From contig NZ_CP050831.1 of the NCBI RefSeq assembly GCF_012113595.1, forward strand, positions 4,960,001 through 5,024,000: a DNA stretch of 64,000 bases. The letters are read 5' to 3'. Source of the stretch: Bacteroides faecium (GTDB taxonomy: Bacteria; Bacteroidota; Bacteroidia; Bacteroidales; Bacteroidaceae). Of this stretch, positions 45,105-52,924 are shown in pieces. The translations under genes were made by a program, and so were the position numbers. Below the pieces are notes generated by a model. It saw nothing but the letters and a program-made list of their open reading frames with translations, was not told where the DNA came from and made no database searches. The number at the start of each line of letters is the position of its first letter. The first letter of the stretch is position 1.

Positions 45105-45353
45105 CTACGCTTCTTTATCCTCCCATTTCTCCCGAAACTCCCATAATTGCTCAATAATGGGATGGAACGTTGAATTTTCCCAGTTCCTGGCAATCATCGC
45201 AACCAAAGACTCCAAATACTGTTTGCCATCAATAATTGTAGTACATTTATTAAGCTGATATTTTTCAGTCGGATAATTTTTAGTTTCAATCATCTTTTTT
45301 GCCCAGTCCAGCAACTCCTGAACAGAATCATTGTCATAAGTATGTTGTGCCAT
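45105..45353 (-). CDS. Small hypothetical protein
   Basis: This is an 82-residue soluble, acidic, mainly helical protein (SVQELLDWAKKMIET, YLESLVAMIARNWE). No domain is recognised with confidence. The promoter is convincing: on the minus strand a TTG (45403-45405) is 21 bases from TATCTTTG (45374-45381). The single frame and good leader support a real gene. Convergent with the HAD gene; the possible small RNA lies between. Confidence 0.7.
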   Translation of the reverse strand: MAQHTYDNDSVQELLDWAKKMIETKNYPTEKYQLNKCTTIIDGKQYLESLVAMIARNWENSTFHPIIEQLWEFREKWEDKEA

Positions 45354-45501
45354 ATATCTTTTATATTTTCCGACAAAGATACAAAGTTTATTTATTCACG
45401 AACAAGGTTACTTGTTTCTTTTCAATATCAAACGTATCTATTTTTTATAATCTTCAAAGAACAAAATCAAGATTTTTTATGTTTATATAAAATAGATAGA
45501 G

Positions 45502-45975
45502 ATGAACTTAAAAATAGAACAACTTATGATTTATAATCTTTTATTTCCGACAAAGCCCAATACGACAAAAGCTTCTTTGCTTTTATTGGCAGTCCGAATC
45601 ATCTTCGGAATATTATTAATGAACCATGGTATACAAAAATGGAGTAATTTCCAGGAACTGTCGACAGCCTTTCCCGATCCGTTGGGAATAGGAAGTCCTA
45701 TCTCTCTCGGATTAGCCATTTTTGGCGAACTTGTGTGTTCAATGGCATTTATCGTCGGCTTCCTGTATCGGTTGGCAATGATTCCAATGATTTTCACCAT
45801 GATTGTAGCATTCTTTATAGTTCACGCAAATGATGTATTTGCAGTTAAAGAAATGGCTTTCATCTACTTAGTCGTATTTATCATCATGTATATTGCCGGT
45901 CCCGGTAAATTCTCAATTGACCATATAATCGGCTACGAATTGGAACGGCGAAAATCTAAATCTTATAAAAAATAG
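45502..45975 (+). CDS. DoxX family membrane protein
   Basis: This 157-residue protein has four membrane helices (about 26-44, 60-85, 88-108, 120-140) and the DoxX-style start of helix one, LLAVRIIFGILLMNHGIQKW. DoxX-like proteins are often linked to thiol or oxidative stress, but no partner is next to it. The start may instead be the ATG at 45526, which removes eight polar residues. Single gene. Confidence 0.85.
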   Translation: MNLKIEQLMIYNLLFPTKPNTTKASLLLLAVRIIFGILLMNHGIQKWSNFQELSTAFPDPLGIGSPISLGLAIFGELVCSMAFIVGFLYRLAMIPMIFTMIVAFFIVHANDVFAVKEMAFIYLVVFIIMYIAGPGKFSIDHIIGYELERRKSKSYKK

Positions 45976-46069
45976 GAATAATAACCCTAATTAATTAAAA
46001 AATAGTATATTTGCATACATTTAAAAGAGAATATATAAACATTTTTTATTAATCAAAAACATTTTTGAC

Positions 46070-46621
46070 ATGAAAAGAGGGAAACTGTCTTTAGTCGCAG
46101 TAGTACTTAGCGGCAGCCTATTATTCAGTTCTTGTGTAGGTTCATTTGGTTTATTCAATCGCTTATCTTCCTGGAACCAGTCTGTTGGAAACAAATTTGT
46201 AAACGAACTTGTATTTTTGGCTTTCAACATCATTCCGGTTTATGGAGTAGCTTATCTGGCTGATGCTTTAGTTATCAACTCTATCGAATTCTGGAGTGGC
46301 TCCAATCCGATGGCTAATGTAGGCGACGTGAAGAAAGTAAAAGGAGAAAACGGCAACTACATGGTAAAAACACTTGAGAATGGTTATTCTATCACTAAAG
46401 AAGGTAAAACCGCTTCCATGGATCTGATTTACAACAAAGAAGCCAATACTTGGAATGTTGTAGCAAACGGTGAAAGCGCAGAATTGATCAAGATGAACAA
46501 TGACGGCACAGCTGATCTGTTCTTACCAAACGGCGAAAAGATGAATGTTACACTGGATGCCCAAGGTATGATGGCAGCCCGTCAGGCAACAACAAGCAAC
46601 CTAATGTTTGCAGCCCGTTAA
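46070..46621 (+). CDS. DUF3332-type lipoprotein
   Basis: This 183-residue protein has a lipoprotein signal (lipobox LLFSSC, acylated C22) and the DUF3332 core GSFGLFNRLSSWNQSVGNKFVNELVFLAFNIIPVYGVAYLADALVINSIEFW. A beta-rich C-terminal half contains GNYMVKTLENGYSITKEG. A -7 box TATATTTG lies at 46006-46013 and a strong terminator follows, so it is monocistronic and probably abundant. Function of the family is unknown; it acts at the envelope. Confidence 0.85.
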   Translation: MKRGKLSLVAVVLSGSLLFSSCVGSFGLFNRLSSWNQSVGNKFVNELVFLAFNIIPVYGVAYLADALVINSIEFWSGSNPMANVGDVKKVKGENGNYMVKTLENGYSITKEGKTASMDLIYNKEANTWNVVANGESAELIKMNNDGTADLFLPNGEKMNVTLDAQGMMAARQATTSNLMFAAR

Positions 46622-46641
46622 CAATCAAAAGAAAAAAATAT

Positions 46642-46684
46642 AAAGGAGATGGAACCTGTTCAGGTGAGTTTCATCTCCTTTTTT
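46642..46684 (+). terminator. Terminator of the DUF3332 lipoprotein gene
   Basis: AAAGGAGATG pairs with CATCTCCTTT across a 20-base loop region and the stem runs into six T residues. Confidence 0.85.
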
Positions 46685-46718
46685 CATTATCATTCCCGGT
46701 TACAAATTTCTTAATACT

Positions 46719-47171
46719 ATGAACAAGCTACACATATTAATCCTTTCATTTTTATTATTTACATGTTTATCATGCCAGCAACAAACCCCACAGAACCAAA
46801 TAGAGCAAACAGCCATAGATTTTTGTGAAGCATTTTATAATTTCAATTATCCGGTTGCCAAAGAATGGAGCACTCCTTCTTCTCTGCCCTACTTTAGTTT
46901 TTTAGCATCCAATGTCAAGCAAACTCACCTAGACCAATTAAAGACACAAGGAGCCGCTAAAGTTTCAATTGTCTCAAGTGAAATAGATGCCAACTCCGAG
47001 AGAGCAACAGTTGTGTGCCAAATAAAAAATGCATTTATTATCAATCCGATAAATGGAGAAATGAAACAGATAAACGCTCTGCAAGATACGCTTGAACTGG
47101 TAAGAGAATACAATAGATGGCTAATCAGAAAGGATATCCCACTGCGAAATGGAAAGCAAAATCACGACTAA
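46719..47171 (+). CDS. DUF4878-like lipoprotein
   Basis: This 150-residue lipoprotein (signal MNKLHILILSFLLF, acylated C19) has an NTF2/cystatin-like fold pattern. A helix, IEQTAIDFCEAFYNFNYPVAKEW, is followed by strands ending in RWLIRKDIPL, as in DUF4878 proteins. The role of the family is not established. Its last 47 bases overlap the end of the TamL-like gene on the opposite strand. Confidence 0.75.
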   Translation: MNKLHILILSFLLFTCLSCQQQTPQNQIEQTAIDFCEAFYNFNYPVAKEWSTPSSLPYFSFLASNVKQTHLDQLKTQGAAKVSIVSSEIDANSERATVVCQIKNAFIINPINGEMKQINALQDTLELVREYNRWLIRKDIPLRNGKQNHD

Positions 47172-49434
47172 ATTTAGGATGAATAATAGGAAAATGCTCT
47201 TTCTTTGTTTGGAAAGCCGGATTAACCGCTTTCATACCCCCATCAAAACGAAGGATAAAGAAATCCAAATCAAGGCGCAACCCTAATCCGTAAGCCACTG
47301 CTATCTGCTTATAGAACTTATCAAATTCAAATACACCACCCGGCTGATTCGCGTAATTCCTGATTGTCCAGATATTACCCGCATCTACAAATACTGCCCC
47401 CTGGAACTTCCAGAACAATTTACTCCGATACTCAATGCTGGCATCCAACTTAATATCGCCGGATTGATCCAGCAGATTTCCATTTCCGGCAAAAGAACCC
47501 GGCCCCAAATCACGTACAGACCAGCCACGAACACTATTAGCACCACCGGAGAAATATTGCTTCTCAAACGGAATTGTTTTCGCATTTCCATAAGGAACAG
47601 CAATTCCTACACCTGCATGAAACGCAAATGAATTTCGACGGTCAATCCGGATATTTTTAGCAAAATCAAATTCCCCCTTCAGATATTGGGCATAAGGAAT
47701 ACCTAAAATTGCATACTCACCATTACTATTCTTCCGAATACCGGTAGCCTTCGACAAAGCATACATTACATTTCCTGCAGATTCGAAATTAAAACGGATA
47801 GAATATGAATTAGCAGCGATTGTATTATTAACTATCGATCCGCCTACGCTATTATAATTATAGCTATATCCCATATTTATAATCAAGCGATTCTGATAAT
47901 TATACTGGAAAACCTGATTCTGCCCCTTGTTTATATAATCCTCTCTGAATTTATCGGAGATACGCGGCAAATAGAGAAAACCAATATTAATCAAGTCGAT
48001 ACGGTGCTGTATTCGCTGACGCTGAGTCCACTTATAGCTCCAATTGGCGGAAGCCATCGTACGCAGAAACTCAGGTCGCAACTGATAATTATATTGCAAT
48101 CCGAACTCCGTAGTAGCCCGGATTTTCCGTTTAAAGTCCGATGAAAGAAAGGGAAACAGGAAGTTAGGGAAATTAATGCTTGTCTCCACCCCATATTCCG
48201 TATAGTTATTATTCGAATAACCAGCCTGAAGTCCGGAAATCACTTCATAAGCACCACGGAATTTTATCATAAAAGTCTCTGAGCCTCGAAAAAGATTCCG
48301 ATTCTGAAAAGAGACGGAAGCCGCTGCACCCAAGTCGCCGGCAGAGTTTGTCCCTTCCACCTCGAAAGCTACGGATTTATGTTTACTCTTAGTCAACATG
48401 ACGTAACAATCGAGCTTTGTCGAATCACCTATCTGTGTTTCAACAAAACGGATATTAGTATATTTCAAGGCAGACAAACGCCCAAAACTGGAATACGTCT
48501 GCTGCACATTCCGTTCATTATACAAATCCCCGGAACTGAAACGAAGATTGTCCGTCAGTACTTTGGGACGCAGATAAAGTTTATCTTTATAATAAATCGG
48601 ATAGCCTTTATAATGAACAGAGTCATTGATATCTACACTGCTCATTGCAGATGACTGCAACACATCATAATCCGTAATAAAATTAATCTTGTTTATCCTG
48701 TATTGCTGATGTGCTCTTGCAGAATCGCTCGCATGAACTTTATAGGGTTGCAAATGTTGGATTAAATCCACATTATATGTATTACGAGCCGTATCAGCGG
48801 TATAGCCAATAAAATCCTTATTAAATTTATAGTAACCATTCCGCAGTAACCTGTCCGTGATACGCTGTCTGTCTGCATCCAATACATTGACATCAAAATA
48901 CATCCCTTCTTTCAGCAAATTCCTGGCAGAATCCCGTTTCAGGATGCTGGCTATCTTTGGATCGGGCACATCATATTTAATAGACCGGACGACGTACGGG
49001 TTCCCTGCCGTCACGTCATAATACAGCTTTATCTTTTTCTTTTTTATCTTTGTCGAACGCTTCACTGTTGCTGCCATATATCCCATATTATGTACAGCCT
49101 TCGTGATTTCTTCCTCTGAACGTAGCGCTTCTTCCTCACTATATATCACAGGAGCATCCCCTATCCTTCTCAAAAACTTATTCCCCCATCTGGTAGAATC
49201 ACGTCCCGAAAGATTATAGACATACAGCTGCGTCTTTATCAAACTAAACCACTTGGCATTAGGATTCTGACGCACATACATGCGCAAGGAAGAAGGGCGG
49301 ATATTCTTCTGATCCGTACGAATCTTGACTTCATCCAACAAATAAGAACCATCCGGCACAAACTTAGTGGCAGTGCACGAAGCAAGTGACAGGACAGCAG
49401 CGGAAGTAATCAAAAAAAGAAAATTTCTCCTCAT
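47125..49434 (-). CDS. BamA/TamA-family outer-membrane lipoprotein (TamL-like)
   Basis: This 769-residue protein starts with a lipoprotein signal (acylated C20 in LSLASC). POTRA-like domains follow up to about 370, then a C-terminal Omp85 beta-barrel (about 375-769). The barrel has the lid/L6 motif VRGW in NSVRGWSVRD and a final strand ending in F (HFAVGYPF). A lipid-anchored TamA variant, called TamL, is known in Bacteroidetes and inserts or helps export outer-membrane proteins with TamB. No tamB-like gene is adjacent. A minus-strand TATCTTTG box at 49471-49478 drives it, divergent from the SpoU gene. Confidence 0.9.
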   Translation of the reverse strand: MRRNFLFLITSAAVLSLASCTATKFVPDGSYLLDEVKIRTDQKNIRPSSLRMYVRQNPNAKWFSLIKTQLYVYNLSGRDSTRWGNKFLRRIGDAPVIYSEEEALRSEEEITKAVHNMGYMAATVKRSTKIKKKKIKLYYDVTAGNPYVVRSIKYDVPDPKIASILKRDSARNLLKEGMYFDVNVLDADRQRITDRLLRNGYYKFNKDFIGYTADTARNTYNVDLIQHLQPYKVHASDSARAHQQYRINKINFITDYDVLQSSAMSSVDINDSVHYKGYPIYYKDKLYLRPKVLTDNLRFSSGDLYNERNVQQTYSSFGRLSALKYTNIRFVETQIGDSTKLDCYVMLTKSKHKSVAFEVEGTNSAGDLGAAASVSFQNRNLFRGSETFMIKFRGAYEVISGLQAGYSNNNYTEYGVETSINFPNFLFPFLSSDFKRKIRATTEFGLQYNYQLRPEFLRTMASANWSYKWTQRQRIQHRIDLINIGFLYLPRISDKFREDYINKGQNQVFQYNYQNRLIINMGYSYNYNSVGGSIVNNTIAANSYSIRFNFESAGNVMYALSKATGIRKNSNGEYAILGIPYAQYLKGEFDFAKNIRIDRRNSFAFHAGVGIAVPYGNAKTIPFEKQYFSGGANSVRGWSVRDLGPGSFAGNGNLLDQSGDIKLDASIEYRSKLFWKFQGAVFVDAGNIWTIRNYANQPGGVFEFDKFYKQIAVAYGLGLRLDLDFFILRFDGGMKAVNPAFQTKKEHFPIIHPKFSRDFAFHFAVGYPF

Positions 49435-49470
49435 ACGGTTTCTACATCGATAGCATAAAAAATGCGATTA

Positions 49471-49559
49471 CAAAGATAATTTATATTTTCCGATGGGGAA
49501 AATAAATTAAGAAAAAGAGGGGAAAGTAAGGATAGATTGGAAATATCTTTATAGCTTTG
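49471..49559. promoter_or_regulatory. Divergent -7 boxes of the TamL-like and SpoU genes
   Basis: TATCTTTG on the minus strand (49471-49478) faces the TamL-like gene and TAGCTTTG on the plus strand (49552-49559) faces the rRNA/tRNA methyltransferase gene. The latter overlaps a TTG at 49557, so translation of that gene should begin at the ATG at 49578. Confidence 0.5.
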
Positions 49560-49577
49560 CAAAAGAATATCAAATAT

Positions 49578-50342
49578 ATGGCATCATTAAGTAAAAACAA
49601 AATAAAGTATATCCACTCGCTGGAACAGAAGAAAATACGTAAAGAAGAACAGGTATTTCTTGCCGAAGGCCCTAAACTGGTAGGTGATTTACTTGAACAT
49701 TTTCCTTGTCGTTTTCTGGCTGCCACTTCAGTATGGCTTCAAAAACATCCCGATATTCATGCAAATGAAATCGCAGAAGTTTCACAGGATGAACTCTCAC
49801 GAGCCAGTTTACTGAAAACTCCCCAACAGGTACTTGCTGTTTTTGAACAACCCCGCTATACTTTAAATCCGGAAGCTGTACACCAGTCTCTTTGTCTGGC
49901 ACTGGACGACATTCAGGATCCCGGAAATTTGGGGACTATTATCCGATTGGCCGATTGGTTCGGTATCGAGCATATTATCTGTTCACAGAATACAGTAGAC
50001 GTATATAACCCAAAAACCGTACAAGCCACCATGGGCGGAATCGCACGGGTAAAGGTGCACTATACTTCTCTTCCCGATTTTATCCGCTCACTTGGAGATG
50101 CTCCCGTATTCGGCACTTTCCTGGATGGAAAAAACATGTACGAGCAGCCATTATCTGCTACCGGGTTGATCGTTATGGGAAACGAAGGAAACGGAATAGG
50201 AAAAGAGGTGGAAGCACTGATCAATAGAAAACTATATATTCCCAATTATCCGCAGGGGCAGGAAACTTCCGAATCACTCAATGTAGCCATCGCTACCGCA
50301 GTAATCTGTGCCGAGTTCCGTCGACAGGCTGCATGGAAATAA
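49578..50342 (+). CDS. SpoU (TrmH)-family RNA 2'-O-methyltransferase
   Basis: This 254-residue enzyme has an N-terminal L30e-like substrate-binding domain (about 1-95) and a C-terminal knot domain. The knot domain carries the three SpoU motifs: DIQDPGNLGTIIRLADWFG, VIVMGNEGNGIG-like segment (LIVMGNEGNGIG) and IPNYPQGQETSESLNVAIA. It methylates ribose 2'-O in rRNA or tRNA; the exact site is unknown. The ATG at 49578 is chosen because an earlier TTG lies in the promoter. Its end overlaps the neighbouring minus-strand gene by 50 bases. Confidence 0.93.
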   Translation: MASLSKNKIKYIHSLEQKKIRKEEQVFLAEGPKLVGDLLEHFPCRFLAATSVWLQKHPDIHANEIAEVSQDELSRASLLKTPQQVLAVFEQPRYTLNPEAVHQSLCLALDDIQDPGNLGTIIRLADWFGIEHIICSQNTVDVYNPKTVQATMGGIARVKVHYTSLPDFIRSLGDAPVFGTFLDGKNMYEQPLSATGLIVMGNEGNGIGKEVEALINRKLYIPNYPQGQETSESLNVAIATAVICAEFRRQAAWK

Positions 50343-50679
50343 AATCAAAGGGATAGAACAGATAAGGAAGCAACGTTTCTCCTCTCCTTTTGGACTCATC
50401 AAGAAGTTCACTTGAATATTGAGAAGATTGATTGGAAACAACGGGAAGATTAGATTGAAACACTGGGATGTTTTTTAAAATCATCCCAGTGTTTTTTATA
50501 TCTTCCATCTGACGTACAGAAAACAAAACGATAACTCCCGGTATCCATTCAACCGACTCAATTTCTTCAGTCAATGGGAATATACTTTGCGCAACTCCTT
50601 CATCATTAATCTCCACTACCTGCTGTTTCATAAATCCAATATCAGGTATCAGTAAATAATGCGATGCAAATCGTTTCAT
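50293..50679 (-). CDS. Hypothetical protein
   Basis: This 128-residue protein has a strand-rich first half (MKRFASHYLLIPDIGFMKQQVVEI, WIPGVIVLF). That half reads like the small N-terminal beta-domain of amidohydrolases, without any metal-binding domain after it. The second half is Ser/Gln-rich and then FYPFDF. It lies five bases after the DUF4296 lipoprotein gene on the same strand, which supports translation. Its end overlaps the SpoU gene by 50 bases. Function unknown. Confidence 0.65.
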   Translation of the reverse strand: MKRFASHYLLIPDIGFMKQQVVEINDEGVAQSIFPLTEEIESVEWIPGVIVLFSVRQMEDIKNTGMILKNIPVFQSNLPVVSNQSSQYSSELLDESKRRGETLLPYLFYPFDFISMQPVDGTRHRLLR

Positions 50680-50684
50680 AATGC

Positions 50685-51761
50685 CTAACGGGTTTGACGT
50701 CTTTGCTGTTGCTGCTTACGTTGGTTCATCTGCCGTTCTCTTCTCTGTTCTATCCTTTCTTGCTGGATATGCTGCTCTACTTCAATCTGCTCCGGCTTCT
50801 TCTCACGCTGAGTTCCCGAGCGACGACGGTTCATTTCTTCCGGTGTCAGACGTTGGGCATCCTCTTTATTTTCTTCTATCACTTTCTGTAGCGAATCAAC
50901 TTTTTCTTTATCAGCAAGTTTTTTCAAAGAATCCACCCGTAAAGCTTCTATCTTATTCAACGAATCACGAACAGCAAAAGCAAGCGTATCCGTACAATGG
51001 TAGCGGATCATCGAAAAACGATCGGCCAATAATGTTCCCACTTTCTGCTGATTTTCCACCGGATAATAAATGAAACCTTTTATCTCCTTCATCTGCCCCA
51101 ATGTATCTGCAAAAAGACGTATCTGCTGAACACCCGGTTCGGTCACAGTCTCCCAACAGTTGATTGTATCTTTTTCGTATATCACCTGCATCGCCATAGT
51201 AACAAATCTCAAAGAATCGGCAAGCATCGGTTCGAGGAAACGATATCTCACTTCCCACACCAAAGTATCCCGGTCTTTATAATTAGAGTCAGTCGGCAAA
51301 GTAAATATATACTGATTATTCATCATTTCACCGGTCAAACGTACCATACGCTGCCATGGCCAAACATCGATACTGTCACCTTGTTTAGTCATTTTCGGCT
51401 TCTTGTCACGTTTGGCTATCAGGTCACCAACAAGTTCCTGTTCGTCTTTAAAACGCTTTCTTACCTTTTCATAAATTTTCGATAGCACTTCTGTGTTACG
51501 TGTATACCAAACCATAGACGAATCGAATTCAGCCTGTGTAGTCCCATATTTCTTAAAAACGGCATCCACATACAGCGCTTTCTTATAGTTTTCACTATAA
51601 GGCAGGTTGTCTCCCATGGATTTTGCCAGATGATAATCATACAGCAGATTCTCCATCTTCGATTCAGAGATAACATCACCGGGCCTTTTCACTTTACACC
51701 CGGCCACTGCAAAAGCAAGCATGCAGACAAGACACAGATGAAACCGAAATTTATTATTCAT
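50685..51761 (-). CDS. DUF4296 lipoprotein
   Basis: The 358-residue protein read from the ATG at 51761 has a lipoprotein signal (acylated C22 in AVAGC), the DUF4296 helical domain (about 28-115, PGDVISESKMENLLYDYHLAKSM) and a beta-rich middle. Its C-terminus, after about 285, is highly charged, Gln/Arg-rich and probably coiled or disordered. A longer frame from 51812 would put 17 basic residues before the signal and is less likely. The start overlaps the end of lspA by eight bases, so both are made from one message; the processing enzyme and a lipoprotein are thus coupled. Confidence 0.85.
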   Translation of the reverse strand: MNNKFRFHLCLVCMLAFAVAGCKVKRPGDVISESKMENLLYDYHLAKSMGDNLPYSENYKKALYVDAVFKKYGTTQAEFDSSMVWYTRNTEVLSKIYEKVRKRFKDEQELVGDLIAKRDKKPKMTKQGDSIDVWPWQRMVRLTGEMMNNQYIFTLPTDSNYKDRDTLVWEVRYRFLEPMLADSLRFVTMAMQVIYEKDTINCWETVTEPGVQQIRLFADTLGQMKEIKGFIYYPVENQQKVGTLLADRFSMIRYHCTDTLAFAVRDSLNKIEALRVDSLKKLADKEKVDSLQKVIEENKEDAQRLTPEEMNRRRSGTQREKKPEQIEVEQHIQQERIEQRRERQMNQRKQQQQRRQTR

Positions 51762-52410
51762 GATTCGCACTTTCTTCCTTTTTACCTTTATCCAACGAAT
51801 GATAGGATTCATTCAGATATTTACTATAAAAGAGCAACAAAGCAATGATACCACAACTGATGGCAGCATCGGCAAAATTAAAGATCGGACTGAAGAATAT
51901 AAAATGTTCCCCGCCTACAAACGGCATCCATGTAGGCCAGTTCGTATCTATAATGGGAAAATAAAACATATCTACCACCTTACCGTAAAACCAGGTAGAA
52001 TATCCTCCGCCTTCGGGCATGAAACTCGCAATCTGCGAATGAGTGCTTTCATTGAAAATGACTCCATAGAATACACTGTCGATAATATTTCCCAATGCAC
52101 CGGTCAGAATCAAGGCTACACAAACAATGTATCCGGTTTTAAAGCCCTTCTTCACTATTTTATAGAGATACCAGCCTATCAATGCCACAGCGACAATACG
52201 GAATGTGGTCAGGAATAGCTTACCAAAGATTTCCATGCCGAAAGCCATCCCGTTGTTTTCGGTGAAATAGATATAAAACCAGTCTGTCACACGGTTACTC
52301 TGGTGCCAGTACATGTTAGTTTTAATCCAGATTTTAATGACCTGGTCAATAATTAATACGGAAAAGATAACGATGAGAGCAATTCTCCCCTTCGTGAATA
52401 GTTTCTTCAT
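51754..52410 (-). CDS. lspA: Lipoprotein signal peptidase (signal peptidase II)
   Basis: This 218-residue inner-membrane aspartyl protease cleaves the signal peptide of prolipoproteins after lipidation. Four helices are visible, as are both catalytic aspartates: D111 in GALGNIIDSVFYG and D181 in NFADAAISCG. It is somewhat longer than the E. coli enzyme (164) because of an extended loop between the third and fourth helix, common in Bacteroidetes. It sits in the ileS - dksA-like - lspA - DUF4296 run, the usual linkage with ileS. Confidence 0.96.
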   Translation of the reverse strand: MKKLFTKGRIALIVIFSVLIIDQVIKIWIKTNMYWHQSNRVTDWFYIYFTENNGMAFGMEIFGKLFLTTFRIVAVALIGWYLYKIVKKGFKTGYIVCVALILTGALGNIIDSVFYGVIFNESTHSQIASFMPEGGGYSTWFYGKVVDMFYFPIIDTNWPTWMPFVGGEHFIFFSPIFNFADAAISCGIIALLLFYSKYLNESYHSLDKGKKEESANHE

Positions 52411-52508
52411 GTGTTCATTATAAATTAAACATAACGAGCTACAAGTGCCGTGCGTAAACTTTGCGCAGCTACTTGTAGCTCATTACCCGTAGCTTATGTA
52501 GCTATCTA

Positions 52509-52889
52509 TTATTTTTTACCACTGTTTTTTGCCTCAATACTCAAAGTGGCATGAGGAACAGCACGTAAACGCTCTACCGGAATCAACTTTCCCGTTTCAC
52601 GGCAAATGCCATACGTTTTATTCTCAATACGTATCAAAGCAGCCTGCAATCCCTGAATAAACTTCAACTGGCGTTGTGCCAGGCGGGTAGTTTCTTCCTT
52701 GGAAAGCGTATTAGCTCCTTCTTCCAACACTTTGTATGTAGGAGATGTATCGTCAGTATCATTACCGTCCAATCCCATCAGACTCCTTTTCAACTGTTCA
52801 TAGTCACGTTGTGCCAATTCCAGTTTCTCCATTATGATGGCACGGAATTCTTCGAGTTCCGCATCTGAGTATCTAGTCTTTTCTGCCAT
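52509..52889 (-). CDS. DksA/TraR-family protein lacking most zinc cysteines
   Basis: This 126-residue protein has a DksA-like coiled coil (about 10-85) with an acidic tip region, GNDTDDTSP, followed by the C-terminal globular part KTYGICRETGKLIPVERLRAV. The zinc finger C-x2-C-x17-C-x2-C is reduced to C96-x2-T99-x17-S117-x2-A120. This recalls zinc-independent DksA paralogues such as P. aeruginosa DksA2 (C-T-T-A pattern), which still bind RNA polymerase and act with ppGpp. It lies between ileS and lspA on the same strand. Confidence 0.88.
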   Translation of the reverse strand: MAEKTRYSDAELEEFRAIIMEKLELAQRDYEQLKRSLMGLDGNDTDDTSPTYKVLEEGANTLSKEETTRLAQRQLKFIQGLQAALIRIENKTYGICRETGKLIPVERLRAVPHATLSIEAKNSGKK

Positions 52890-52924
52890 AATCTTACAAT
52901 TTTAAAAGGTTAATCAATATAGTA

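Noticed and set aside
49557..49577. TTG start extending the SpoU gene by seven codons
   Set aside because: It overlaps the -7 box TAGCTTTG; the ATG at 49578 fits the family start.
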